46,749 nucleotides of DNA, taken from Woeseiaceae bacterium (GTDB lineage: Bacteria; Pseudomonadota; Gammaproteobacteria; Steroidobacterales; Woeseiaceae). The stretch covers positions 1-46,749 of the forward strand of contig JAJFKP010000019.1 in the NCBI GenBank assembly GCA_021773135.1, in the 5' to 3' direction. A program made the translations under genes and the position numbers. Of the stretch, positions 16,501 to 24,018 are shown one piece after another (within the stretch, counting starts at the first letter, position 1; the number at the start of each line of letters is the position of its first letter). Under the pieces are notes generated by a model. The model was not told the DNA's origin. It saw only the letters and a program-made list of their open reading frames with translations, and made no database searches.

Positions 16501-19120
16501 GCTCAAGCGCCACCTGCATACCCTTAAAGGCGGCGCTCGCATGGCGGGCATCTCGGCCATGGGTAACCTGAGCCACGAGATTGAGACGCTGCTGATCAAC
16601 GTCGACGACGGTCGAATTCCGGCGCGACCGGAGATCGACGAACTTCTGCAGCAGAGTATTGATGAACTACACGGCATGCGGGATACCGTAATCGCCGGTA
16701 AACCGGTGACGGATTCGACTGACCTGGAACAGCGAATTCATGCGCTCAATGCCGGCGATATTTCGGCAGAATCGTTGACGTCGCCCGCAGCTGCCGAGAC
16801 CGTGGCGGACGACGTAGAGAGCAGTGCGGCAGCTGAATTTACGATCAAGCCCGAAGACACCCTTAGCATGGTGATTACGGATACGCCCCCTGAGGCAGAG
16901 CCGGTCACTTCGCCCGACACCAGAACCACGCCAGACGACGTGCCGGACGACGCGCAGGACGATCAGCTCGAAGCGGTCGCGGCGCTGGAGGATGAACCCG
17001 CGCCGGCGCCGAAGGATGTGCCGGAACCTGCCGCAGTGCCGGACGAAGAGCCTGAAAGTGACGTAACGCCTGAAGAAGCGCCGGAAACCGGGGCAACGCC
17101 CACGGATGAACTGGATACCATTCAGTCGCCGCAAGACGAGCCGCAAGACGAGCCGCAAGACGAGCCGGGAGACGAGGCGGACGACGAGGCGGAAAGTGAC
17201 GAGTCGCGCGACGAGGATGTCGCGGTGCCGCCTCCGGCGAGGCCCATGGAGCGTGTGGCCGAGGGGCGGGCAATGCCGACGGCGCAGCGTTCCGGCGATG
17301 CCCGCCAGGAATTCGCGAGGATCGATGCTGAACTGCTTGAAGATCTACTGAATGCGGCCGGTGAAATCAGTATTTATCACTCGCGGCTCAGCCAGCAAAT
17401 CAAATCCATCGAATTTCATGTCGAGGAAATGGAACAGACAGTTTCGCGACTGCGTGGACAATTACGCAAACTCGAGATGGAAACTGAAGCGCAAATCATG
17501 CACGGACACCAGGACACGCTGGTATCGCAAGACTTCGACCCGTTGGAGTTGGACCGGTATTCAAATATTCAGCAGTTGTCACGCGCGCTCGCTGAATCGG
17601 CCAGCGATATGAACAGCCTCAAGGAGCTTCTACAGACTCTGACTGCTGAGGCCGAGACATTGCTGGTGCAACAGTCGCGGGTAACCGCGGAATTGCAGGA
17701 CGGGTTGATGCGCACGCGCATGGTTCCATTCCAGCAGTATGTGCCGCGATTGACGCGCCTGGTTCGGCAGGCGGCATCCGAGGCGGGCAAAAAGGCTGAA
17801 CTCGCTGTAGAGGGTGCTTCCGGAGAGCTCGATAGACAGGTCCTGGAAAAAATGCTGCCGCCATTCGAGCACATGATGCGCAATGCCATCGTGCATGGCA
17901 TTGAGTCTCCGAGCGACCGGTTGGCCGCGGGCAAGCCAGCAGGTGGTCGGATCACGATTCGCCTACAGCGCGAAGGCGCCGAGATGGTTATCGACGTCGC
18001 TGACGACGGAGCAGGACTTAATGTCGAATCAATTCGGCGCGCCGCTTTTGAGAAAGGATTGTTGCAGCGTGACAGCAAAGTAACAGACGAGGGCATTATG
18101 CAGCTAATCCTGACGCCGGGATTCAGTACTGCCGAAAAAGTTACGCAAAGTGCCGGGCGAGGCGTCGGTATGGATGTTGTCGCCAATGAAATCAAGCAGC
18201 TCGGTGGTTCGCTGCAGATATCGTCAGTCACCGGGCAGGGAACAAACTTCACCATTCGCCTGCCTTTCACGCTTGCCATTACACAGGCGCTGATTGTCAG
18301 AACCGGCACCGAGATCTATGCGCTGCCATTGCCCACGGTGGAGGGTGTTGTGCGGGTGTCCCGGTCAGAGCTTGAAAACCTCCTCAGCCAGAGCGAGCCA
18401 AGTTACGAATATGGCGAGCAGGTGTATAGATTTCGCCATCTCGGCATGTACCTCGGCGGGCAGTCGGCCCAGCTGCCTGAAGACGATGCATTCGTCCCAA
18501 TTATTCTCGTCCGGGCAGGAGACCATTCCGCCGCACTTCTGACCGACGAGATGGTTGCCAGCCAGGAGATCGTCGTCAAGTCCATCGGGCCTCAGCTCGC
18601 GAGCATTCGCGGCATATCGGGTGCGACGATCCTGGGCGACGGTAGCATTGTTCTTATTCTTGACATTAATGCGCTGGTTCGCGCCGGTGCGCCAGTGGTT
18701 GAGCTCAAGAATGCTGCCCCGACACCGGTAGACGAAAGGCCGCTGGCGTTAGTCGTCGATGACTCAATCACAGTGCGACGGGTCATGGAGAAGTTTCTGG
18801 AACGCAACGGCATACGAGTGATAACGGCGAAAGACGGTCTCGATGCAATTCGCGTTCTGCAGGATGCCAAGCCGAATATTATTCTGCTCGATATTGAAAT
18901 GCCGAACATGGATGGTTACGAATTTGCGACCCACGTGAGAAATGATGATCGTGTCGCCGATGTGCCGATCATCATGATCACCTCCAGGGTTGGCGATAAG
19001 CATCGTGCTCGCGCAATTGAAATCGGCGTCAATGACTATCTTGGCAAGCCGTACCAGGACTCCCAGTTGCTGGAGTCAATTCGCCGCCTGCTTGATGAAC
19101 AGGGAGTTTTACTCCAGTGA
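13517..19120 (+). CDS. chpA: ChpA (PilL) hybrid CheA-type histidine kinase
   Basis: 1867 aa. N-terminal FimL/Hpt-like helical repeats: a first one with H63 (LLHQLGGALKM), then repeats near 350-400 and 490-530 without a phosphorylatable His. Three canonical Hpt domains follow at H696 (HTLKGSGRMVG), H846 (HTLHGSANMAN) and H1001 (HTLKGGARMAG). An acidic Pro/Glu/Asp-rich linker spans about 1120-1240. Next come the dimerisation helices, the ATPase with N-box HMMRNAIVHG (about 1452-1461), DDGAGL (1496-1501) and GRGVGMD (1547-1553), a CheW-like domain (about 1580-1720) and a receiver with phospho-acceptor D1792. It phosphorylates PilG and PilH. P. aeruginosa ChpA is about 2470 aa with more phosphotransfer modules, so this is a slimmer version. 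It is followed by chpC with overlapping ends; pilK and chpB are absent. Confidence 0.95.
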   Translation: MSSQSGIHSAPELDNTVESAANVLAVVSEELMATIHNAHLALEDCVDGRGGSAALVRSGQLLHQLGGALKMTETYGAALLTEEMEAVCTYLATLRAGKGREDGLDALTRAMVQLPIYIERLLGGGRDIALVLLPMLNDLRAARGQPLLSEGTLLLLNLSPQSKPATRGAGEASGEDPVFIAKKLRPKFQLALLGWIQGGNNERHLQTLSDVIQALENSANRDDMFQLWWVVGGVLESLRNGGLETSVALKRLLGQTDRQMKLMIDKGVEAFDSHPVTDLLNNLLYYVARSSHAGERISEIRAAFNLSELLPGDEQVEHAREALSAPSVKLMQTVAAAIKEDLSRVKDVLDIFVRTGMNNAAELVPQLDLLKKISDTLGVLGLGELRGDIDSEIDRLKDVVSKGGPVNEKTIVEIASTLLRVEDRLDQQLVRLIVPTDAPIDATDQPDLPPEEDADYKQVAEAVMRESIINLARIKETFSQSMDEKGSSQGLDAVPALIRGIKAGLMMLNKSRAMEIVDRVGTLLTLSLSGDGPGRLTQKETDRLADAIVSIEYYMETVKAGRSEPWYMLDNAEACLAVLGDLETRLAAEQTAAVSQAKDVPGEAAPAGTMTIERPDFDAIAAEQKIHTPPAEQQATTVMPPAPVVSESAEHLDPELLELFIEEAKEEIATINRNLPQWAQSPDDMETLITVRRSFHTLKGSGRMVGAERIGEYAWSIEGLLNKLINKTLVRIPPMVDFILAAANALPELVEQLEVGSEPQTDISLLMARANAFSEGDPNAAILTIAGSEPAAAQEPVAALEMDPVLLDIFSKETAGHLKVIYDYLEACKGHAPPFHVTDKLHRACHTLHGSANMANVERGVSVAGALNRYVRRVYDYKVGFEQSGIEALHAAAKALESIVADINQPERNRSDFTVLIEHLRNLANVVEQSVPKEDSGIVEVVDLDEPPVEVPEESTYDAEIAAIFSEEAAELLEEADQALDAWKSDRNDRDQVEALKRHLHTLKGGARMAGISAMGNLSHEIETLLINVDDGRIPARPEIDELLQQSIDELHGMRDTVIAGKPVTDSTDLEQRIHALNAGDISAESLTSPAAAETVADDVESSAAAEFTIKPEDTLSMVITDTPPEAEPVTSPDTRTTPDDVPDDAQDDQLEAVAALEDEPAPAPKDVPEPAAVPDEEPESDVTPEEAPETGATPTDELDTIQSPQDEPQDEPQDEPGDEADDEAESDESRDEDVAVPPPARPMERVAEGRAMPTAQRSGDARQEFARIDAELLEDLLNAAGEISIYHSRLSQQIKSIEFHVEEMEQTVSRLRGQLRKLEMETEAQIMHGHQDTLVSQDFDPLELDRYSNIQQLSRALAESASDMNSLKELLQTLTAEAETLLVQQSRVTAELQDGLMRTRMVPFQQYVPRLTRLVRQAASEAGKKAELAVEGASGELDRQVLEKMLPPFEHMMRNAIVHGIESPSDRLAAGKPAGGRITIRLQREGAEMVIDVADDGAGLNVESIRRAAFEKGLLQRDSKVTDEGIMQLILTPGFSTAEKVTQSAGRGVGMDVVANEIKQLGGSLQISSVTGQGTNFTIRLPFTLAITQALIVRTGTEIYALPLPTVEGVVRVSRSELENLLSQSEPSYEYGEQVYRFRHLGMYLGGQSAQLPEDDAFVPIILVRAGDHSAALLTDEMVASQEIVVKSIGPQLASIRGISGATILGDGSIVLILDINALVRAGAPVVELKNAAPTPVDERPLALVVDDSITVRRVMEKFLERNGIRVITAKDGLDAIRVLQDAKPNIILLDIEMPNMDGYEFATHVRNDDRVADVPIIMITSRVGDKHRARAIEIGVNDYLGKPYQDSQLLESIRRLLDEQGVLLQ
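17129..17176 (+). repeat. 12-bp tandem repeat inside the chpA linker
   Basis: CCGCAAGACGAG occurs three times without error at 17129-17140, 17141-17152 and 17153-17164, with a degenerate fourth copy (CCGGGAGACGAG) to 17176. It encodes repeated Pro-Gln-Asp-Glu in the acidic linker between the third Hpt domain and the kinase core. Because the unit is a multiple of three, copy-number changes would alter linker length without breaking the frame. Confidence 0.85.
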
Positions 19121-19584
19121 GTGCCGATGAAGAACTGTATAGCTTGCTCGTACCGTTGGTGGACGAGCGCCTTATCGTGCCACGAGCCTGCGTTGCGGAA
19201 GTCGTGCGCTACACGCCGCCTGTGCAGCAGGATGGTAACCAGAACTGGATGCTCGGCAGCATCAGCTGGAATGGGCGCGATCTGCCGGTCGTTGCCTTTG
19301 AAGGAGCGATTGGCAAGGATGTGCCAGCGCCCACAGGCAGAACCCGGGTGGTTGTGTTTTATTCCAGTACTGGCGGTGTTCGGTCGGGGTTTTTCGGTGT
19401 GCTCACGCAGGGTTTTCCGCAGCTCGTTCGTGTGAACGAAGAAGTTTTGCAGCTTGAAGCCACGGAAGGATGGCCGGATGATGCGCCGATATTGTGTCGC
19501 GTAAAAATGATCAACGAATTCCCTCTGATTCCTAACCTTGAAATGCTTGAAGAAATGATTGCCGGAGAATCGGCGCAGGCCTAG
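19117..19584 (+). CDS. chpC: CheW-like protein ChpC
   Basis: 155 aa CheW-domain protein: ELYSLLVPLVDERLIVPRAC, then WMLGSISWNGRDLPVVAFEG, a core like that of adaptor proteins, and a C-terminal helix (IPNLEMLEEMI). In Pseudomonas ChpC is an alternative adaptor that links other receptors to ChpA. The start is a GTG whose last bases overlap the chpA TGA (GTGA), so translation is likely coupled. It is the last gene of the cluster; chpB, chpD and chpE of the Pseudomonas operon are absent. It converges on rsmE with a 6 bp gap. Confidence 0.9.
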   Translation: MSADEELYSLLVPLVDERLIVPRACVAEVVRYTPPVQQDGNQNWMLGSISWNGRDLPVVAFEGAIGKDVPAPTGRTRVVVFYSSTGGVRSGFFGVLTQGFPQLVRVNEEVLQLEATEGWPDDAPILCRVKMINEFPLIPNLEMLEEMIAGESAQA

Positions 19585-19590
19585 CGAGTC

Positions 19591-20349
19591 TCAGTCGGAG
19601 TTTCGCCCGGTCGCCAGATCGCCGAATTGAACCTGCAGCCCCGCGGCGATTGCAATCGCCGCGGTCTCAGTGCGCAAAACGCGCGGCCCGATGCTGATGG
19701 GAAAAAAGTGAGTTGCGTCCGCCAGGTCATACTCTTCATCGCTGAATCCACCTTCGGGACCAATTAATACGGCTACGGATTCAACATCGCCTTGCAGCGA
19801 TCGCAGTGAATTGGCAGCGCCGGGTTTGAGAATCAGGCGTCGCTCGTCACCAGTTCTGGAATTCTCGCCGAGCCAGTTTCGGAGGCGCACTGGTTCGTAT
19901 ACAACCGGCGGCAAATTACGTCCACATTGCTCGCACGCACTTGTGCAAATGCCGCGCCAATGCTGCAGCCGTTTCGCAGCCCGCTGTTTCTCCAGCTTGA
20001 TTACCGAATACTCAGTGATTATCGGCGTTATGGCCGCAATACCCAGTTCGGTTGCTTTTTGCATTACAAGGTCCATGCGGTCTCCACGGGAGATGCCCTG
20101 CAACAGGTGGATCTTCAATCCGGATTCAACATCGCGATTAACATGTTCGTCGATGGAAACGAAAACAGAATTCCTGGAAAACGAAAGAATCGTGGCGCGG
20201 TATTCGCCACCAAGACCGTTAAACAAGGCCAGTGTGTCGTCCGGGCGGAGTCGCAACACGCGACTGATATATCGAGCGCGATCTGCACCAATCTCCGTTC
20301 TGGCGCCAATGTGTAGCGGTTCGTCAATATACAGGCGGGCTCGCGACAT
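19591..20349 (-). CDS. rsmE: 16S rRNA m3U1498 methyltransferase
   Basis: 252 aa SPOUT-family enzyme methylating U1498 of 16S rRNA. The N-terminal PUA-like part has HIGARTEIGADRARYISRVL. The knot region carries KATELGIAAITPI, LLIGPEGGFS-type sequence (VLIGPEGGFSDEEYD) and the C-terminal SIGPRVLRTETAAIAIAAG, which bind SAM. It also lies next to the chp cluster in P. aeruginosa, so this neighbourhood is conserved. It is divergent from ampD. Confidence 0.95.
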   Translation of the reverse strand: MSRARLYIDEPLHIGARTEIGADRARYISRVLRLRPDDTLALFNGLGGEYRATILSFSRNSVFVSIDEHVNRDVESGLKIHLLQGISRGDRMDLVMQKATELGIAAITPIITEYSVIKLEKQRAAKRLQHWRGICTSACEQCGRNLPPVVYEPVRLRNWLGENSRTGDERRLILKPGAANSLRSLQGDVESVAVLIGPEGGFSDEEYDLADATHFFPISIGPRVLRTETAAIAIAAGLQVQFGDLATGRNSD

Positions 20350-20457
20350 GGGAGATCTTCTACAGTATTTGAATTGTTGCTACCGACAGCGGCGTTGACA
20401 TTAAGCCCCGTTACGTTTGACCATGTCAAAGCGTTCCTTCTGCAGCGGATCAATTGA

Positions 20458-21057
20458 TTGAATTCACCAGTTCCTTCCAGGTTTACCGTAAGTCCCGGAG
20501 CCGGGCTGCTGCGTCCCGCGACACAGTGCCCATCGCCGAACCAGGATGAACGTCCCGAACTGGCGCAACCTGAATTGGTCATTCTGCATGGCATTAGTCT
20601 GCCGCCCGGCAAGTATGGGGGACCGCACATCGAAGCTTTTTTTACAAACCAGCTCGACTGTTCTGCACATCCCTATTTCAAGCAAATCGAAGGACTGAAG
20701 GTCTCGGCACATCTCCTGATCCGACGGGACGGAGAGGTAATCCAGTTCGTTCCGTTCGAACGGCGTGCATGGCATGCCGGTGATTCCCGATTCAGGGGTC
20801 GATCATGTTGCAATGATTGTTCGATTGGAATCGAGTTAGAAGGCGTCGATGATGCGGCGTATTCCGACGCGCAGTACCAGCAACTGGTCATGGTCATTGA
20901 GGCGATAATGAACGCCTATCCAGCAATTACCATTCGTTCAATCGCCGGGCATTGCGACGTTGCACCGGGTCGAAAAACAGACCCTGGTCCTGCTTTCGAC
21001 TGGCTACGATTGTATGATGGCATCAACGAACATGCCCGCGAACGTGACCGCCAATGA
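20458..21057 (+). CDS. ampD: 1,6-anhydro-N-acetylmuramyl-L-alanine amidase
   Basis: 199 aa cytosolic zinc amidase that releases peptides from anhydro-muropeptides during cell-wall recycling. The zinc site is complete: LVILHGISLPPG (first His), the middle block RRDGEVIQFVPFERRAWHAG, and the end GHCDVAPGRKTDPGPAFDW with the second His and Asp. The frame is closed by a TGA at 20455-20457 and contains no ATG or GTG before the conserved core. TTG at 20458, with GCGGAT about 8 bp upstream, is therefore the most likely start, which makes the start somewhat uncertain. It overlaps ampE as ATGA. Confidence 0.93.
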   Translation: MNSPVPSRFTVSPGAGLLRPATQCPSPNQDERPELAQPELVILHGISLPPGKYGGPHIEAFFTNQLDCSAHPYFKQIEGLKVSAHLLIRRDGEVIQFVPFERRAWHAGDSRFRGRSCCNDCSIGIELEGVDDAAYSDAQYQQLVMVIEAIMNAYPAITIRSIAGHCDVAPGRKTDPGPAFDWLRLYDGINEHARERDRQ

Positions 21058-21959
21058 AACTGCTTGCTCTATTGATAGGATTGCTTGTTGAACGATTGGC
21101 TACGCAACTTTTTCACCTGCGCAGGCAGCGTTGGCTGGACAGGGCTATCGACGCAGGCTTCAGAATCGGCAGTAAATTTTCGAACTGGCCTGCCTTGATA
21201 CCGGTTAGCGTGCTCGGCCTGCTCCTTGTTTTGCCGGTTTTCCTGATACGTTTCGGGTTGGGCGACATGTGGTACGGCGTTCCTTATGTCGCGCTTGCAA
21301 TCATCGTCTTATTTTTCTCACTGGGACCAAAAGACATCGGTGAGGATGTAACTGAGTATTGCCACGCGATCGAGCGTGATGATGCAGAGCGAATCATAGA
21401 AACTGCGAGGTCACTTACAGAAAAAGACGTGCCCGATGATCCGGAGAAACGGACGCAGCTGGTTGAAGAATCTGTCTGTATTCAGGCCAACAACCGACTA
21501 TTCGCGGTCGTATTCTGGTTCATATTGCTGGGTCCGGTCGGTGCCTGGGCGTACCGGGTAACTGATCTCATCAGGCGGCGGGCCGTTTTCAGGGCCTTGC
21601 GGGCAGCAGAAACAGGCACAGACCCGGTCGTCGAAGCCGCAGAGCTGCTACATGCCCTGGTGGCGTGGATTCCGGCAAGACTGACCGCGATCGGCTATGC
21701 GATGGCTGGCGCGTTCGACGGTGCGCTTGCTGCCTGGCGCAGAGTGCAAAGTGCCGATCGACTGCCTTTGCGTGAGCAGAGTGAGCGGCTTCTTGCGCAA
21801 GTTGGCGTAGGCGCCCTGGCCTTGCACCGTCGGGAGGACGAGAGCCTCGCCGAGAGAGCGGTGCGTGGTGCCAAAGCGGCAAACGGAATTGTAGTGCGCC
21901 TGTTCATCATCTGGGCCGTAGTCGTTGGTGCGATGACACTTTACGGTCTGTCACTGTGA
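21054..21959 (+). CDS. ampE: AmpE-like inner-membrane protein
   Basis: 301 aa. Opens with MKLLALLIGLLVERL, the AmpE-type N-terminus, followed by membrane segments near 48-65, 75-93, 150-170 and 278-298. FSLGPKDIGEDVTEYCHA and the VEESVCIQANNRLFAVVFWF block are family hallmarks. AmpE is a membrane partner of the AmpD system, historically called a sensor of beta-lactamase induction; its biochemical activity is not settled. The start overlaps the ampD stop, so both are co-translated. Confidence 0.88.
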   Translation: MKLLALLIGLLVERLATQLFHLRRQRWLDRAIDAGFRIGSKFSNWPALIPVSVLGLLLVLPVFLIRFGLGDMWYGVPYVALAIIVLFFSLGPKDIGEDVTEYCHAIERDDAERIIETARSLTEKDVPDDPEKRTQLVEESVCIQANNRLFAVVFWFILLGPVGAWAYRVTDLIRRRAVFRALRAAETGTDPVVEAAELLHALVAWIPARLTAIGYAMAGAFDGALAAWRRVQSADRLPLREQSERLLAQVGVGALALHRREDESLAERAVRGAKAANGIVVRLFIIWAVVVGAMTLYGLSL

Positions 21960-22046
21960 TGCCAGGCTCAGGATTCTGTCCTGCATCTTTTGTCGAGTGG
22001 GCAGCGGCTAATTCAACATCAAGCCCGGTTTGCCTGGGGCGCTACG

Positions 22047-22499
22047 ATGGCTGACCTGCATATGCCCACGTTGCGCAAAGCCACTGCAAGCGACCGGTCT
22101 GCAATCATTGGGCTCCTGGTAGCCGAGTCGTTGCCGGTCGCTGACCTCGATGAGCAGAAAATATCCAATTTTCTTGTCGCTGAGGATGGCGCGGACCTGC
22201 TTGGGCTGATAGGTGTTGAGCTCTATGGCACGGTCGGGCTGCTACGTTCTCTGGTCATCGCCAGCAATGCGCGCAGATCGGGGCTGGGCAGCAAGCTCGT
22301 CGGCGCTCTGGAATCTGCCGCAGATACAGCCGGCGTCACTGAGCTTTGGCTGCTAACGACTGACGCGCAGCAGTATTTCGAACGCCTTGGTTACAGGATC
22401 ATTGCACGCGAAGAAGCACCTGCGAGCGTTCGGTCAACCGGAGAATTTTCCAGCCTGTGTCCCGAATCAGCCTGTTTGATGATGAAACGACTCTGCTGA
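22047..22499 (+). CDS. GNAT acetyltransferase, ArsN2-like
   Basis: 150 aa from the ATG at 22047 (the frame reaches back to a TTG at 21990). Single GNAT fold: LRKATASDRSAIIGLL opens it; GLLRSLVIASNARRSGLGSKL is the beta4/acetyl-CoA pyrophosphate loop (R-R-S-G-L-G); LLTTDAQQYFERLGYRII and the end EFSSLCPESACLMMKRL match the ArsN2 group, which is associated with arsenic resistance loci. No ars genes lie here, so the substrate is open. It sits 87 bp after ampE on the same strand and converges on the cobalamin adenosyltransferase gene. Confidence 0.75.
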   Translation: MADLHMPTLRKATASDRSAIIGLLVAESLPVADLDEQKISNFLVAEDGADLLGLIGVELYGTVGLLRSLVIASNARRSGLGSKLVGALESAADTAGVTELWLLTTDAQQYFERLGYRIIAREEAPASVRSTGEFSSLCPESACLMMKRLC

Positions 22500-22548
22500 T
22501 TTGCGGGATACCCAAGCGCCAGAATATTTCGCAAGCAAAACGTGCAGG

Positions 22549-23100
22549 TCAGCCGCGCTCCCGATTCCAGATGACCTCACGTCCGGACTCAGCACGCGCC
22601 AGGACCCGCGCGACGACAAACAATAGATCGGAAAGGCGATTGAGGTAACGTAATGCTTCCGGGCGCGCTGCATCTTGCTGCCGGAGACTGCTGACGCGTC
22701 GTTCCGCCCGTCTAACGATCGTTCGCGCCAGGTGACAGGCAGCGGTTGCCTGACCCCCCCCGGGTAGAATGAAGTCCTTGAGCGGCGGCAGGTCAGCATT
22801 GAACTGATCGAGCTGCTGTTCGAGTCGCGTTACGAAACTGTCTTCAATGGCGGCATAGCCAGGAATAGAAAGTTCGCCTCCCAGTTCAAATAGATCGTGT
22901 TGCACTTCCGTCAGGCAATCGCGGATCGAATCCGGAACTGAGTCGCAGGCCAGGACTACGCCAATGGCGCTGTTTGCCTCGTCAACTGTGCCATAGGACT
23001 CGACTCGCAAACTGTCTTTGGCAACCCGACTTCCATCGCCCAGACCGGTCGTACCATCGTCGCCTGTCTTCGTATAAATCTTACTTAGGCGATTGCCCAT
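22549..23100 (-). CDS. PduO-type cob(I)alamin adenosyltransferase
   Basis: 183 aa from ATG 23100. Transfers the adenosyl group of ATP to cob(I)alamin to make coenzyme B12. KIYTKTGDDGTTGLGDGSRV is the ATP-binding N-terminus; VESYGTVDEANSAIG, FILPGGG-type (DFILPGGGQATAACHLAR) and the C-terminal RYLNRLSDLLFVVAR are the helical-bundle signatures. ATGs at 23112 and 23136 in frame would lengthen it by 4 or 12 residues; GGGAAG just upstream of 23100 favours this start. No B12-dependent enzyme is nearby. Divergent from hisN across a region holding a long inverted repeat. Confidence 0.92.
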   Translation of the reverse strand: MGNRLSKIYTKTGDDGTTGLGDGSRVAKDSLRVESYGTVDEANSAIGVVLACDSVPDSIRDCLTEVQHDLFELGGELSIPGYAAIEDSFVTRLEQQLDQFNADLPPLKDFILPGGGQATAACHLARTIVRRAERRVSSLRQQDAARPEALRYLNRLSDLLFVVARVLARAESGREVIWNRERG

Positions 23101-23160
23101 GAGTCTTCCCATCTCCAAAAGAGCGCTAGCATGCAAGATGCGTCGTCATGAGTCGAGTTC

Positions 23161-23218
23161 TTCGTGGTCGTCACTTGTTTATACCCACGTCTCCAGCCAT
23201 AGTGACGACTTTCACGAA
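23161..23218. repeat. Long inverted repeat upstream of hisN
   Basis: GTCGTCACT (23167-23175) and AGTGACGAC (23201-23209) are perfect complements; the outer flanks TTCGTG (23161-23166) and CACGAA (23213-23218) also pair if three T's are bulged out, giving 15 bp arms around a 25 nt loop. It lies 15 bp upstream of the hisN ATG and within the region divergent from the adenosyltransferase gene. It could be an operator or an RNA hairpin that controls hisN. It does not resemble a cobalamin riboswitch. Confidence 0.6.
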
Positions 23219-23232
23219 CAGCAAAAGTTGAC

Positions 23233-24018
23233 ATGCCCGACCAAGAACCATCAGCGGAACTAACCGTTGCGCTGCGCGCAGCCTCCGTCGCTGGCGAAAT
23301 CAGCAAGAGCTACTTTCACGGCGAGTTTTCTGTCGACATCAAGAAAGATTTGACGCCGGTAACTCAGGCCGACGTGGAGTGCGAACAAGCTATACGCGAC
23401 ATTATCCTGGATGCGTTTCCGGACCATGGTTTTTACGGCGAGGAAACCGGCACGACGCAGGCCGATTCCGAAAACCTGTGGCTCGTCGATCCCATCGATG
23501 GCACCAAGGCTTTCGTCCGTGGGTACCCGTTTTTCTCCACCCAGATCGCCTTGATGCGGCGTGGCGACATCGTGTTGGGAGTGTCGAGTGGAACAATGTT
23601 TGGAGAATTGGCGTGGGCTGAGGCCGGGCGCGGGGCGTGGCTTAATGATCAATCGCTGCATGTCAGCGCCATTGATGATCCGGACAGGGCGGCCATATCA
23701 ACAGGCAATCTCAAGTCTCTGGCCGCTAGCGCCGGATGGGAACAACTTGGGAAAGTCGTTGCCCGGTCGGATCGAATACGAGGTTACGGAGATTTCTATC
23801 ACTACCATCTGCTGGCGGCTGGCAAAATCGAGGCGGTGATTGAGTCAGATGTAAACATACTGGATATTGCGGCGCTGTCTGTGCTGGTCAAAGAAGCCGG
23901 TGGAACGTTTACTGACTTAAACGGCAAGCCGGCCGGGCTCGAAACACGGTCCGTACTGGCAGCAAATCCCGACCTGCATTCGAGGCTGCTTAAGAATCTG
24001 AGAGGCTTCGTCCGTTAA
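23233..24018 (+). CDS. hisN: Histidinol-phosphatase / inositol-monophosphatase family enzyme
   Basis: 261 aa Mg-dependent phosphatase. The metal motifs are complete: KKDLTPVTQADVECE, GFYGEETG, WLVDPIDGTKAFVRG (D-P-I-D-G-T) and NILDIAALSVLVKEAGG. Within the IMPase superfamily the FVRGYPFFSTQIAL stretch and YGDFYHYHLLAAG are most like HisN-type histidinol-phosphatases rather than SuhB or CysQ. No other his genes lie here, so the substrate is inferred from family only. The ATG at 23233 was chosen as the first that precedes the family core. The stop overlaps the phzF-family start by one base (TAATG). Confidence 0.88.
   Translation: MPDQEPSAELTVALRAASVAGEISKSYFHGEFSVDIKKDLTPVTQADVECEQAIRDIILDAFPDHGFYGEETGTTQADSENLWLVDPIDGTKAFVRGYPFFSTQIALMRRGDIVLGVSSGTMFGELAWAEAGRGAWLNDQSLHVSAIDDPDRAAISTGNLKSLAASAGWEQLGKVVARSDRIRGYGDFYHYHLLAAGKIEAVIESDVNILDIAALSVLVKEAGGTFTDLNGKPAGLETRSVLAANPDLHSRLLKNLRGFVR

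Noticed and set aside
16905-17273. Pro/Arg/Ala-rich repeat protein on the minus strand
   Set aside because: It is the reverse reading of the acidic linker repeats of chpA.
17569-18309. 246-codon minus-strand frame inside chpA
   Set aside because: Antisense to the ATPase domain of chpA; Ser/Arg-rich and without domain similarity.
13517-19120. Frameshift or gene fusion in chpA
   Set aside because: The frame is continuous with domains in the normal ChpA order; the shorter length is due to fewer N-terminal repeats.
23101-23232. Cobalamin riboswitch upstream of the adenosyltransferase gene
   Set aside because: The gap is only about 130 bp, no B12-box-like sequence was seen, and the structure present is a simple inverted repeat.
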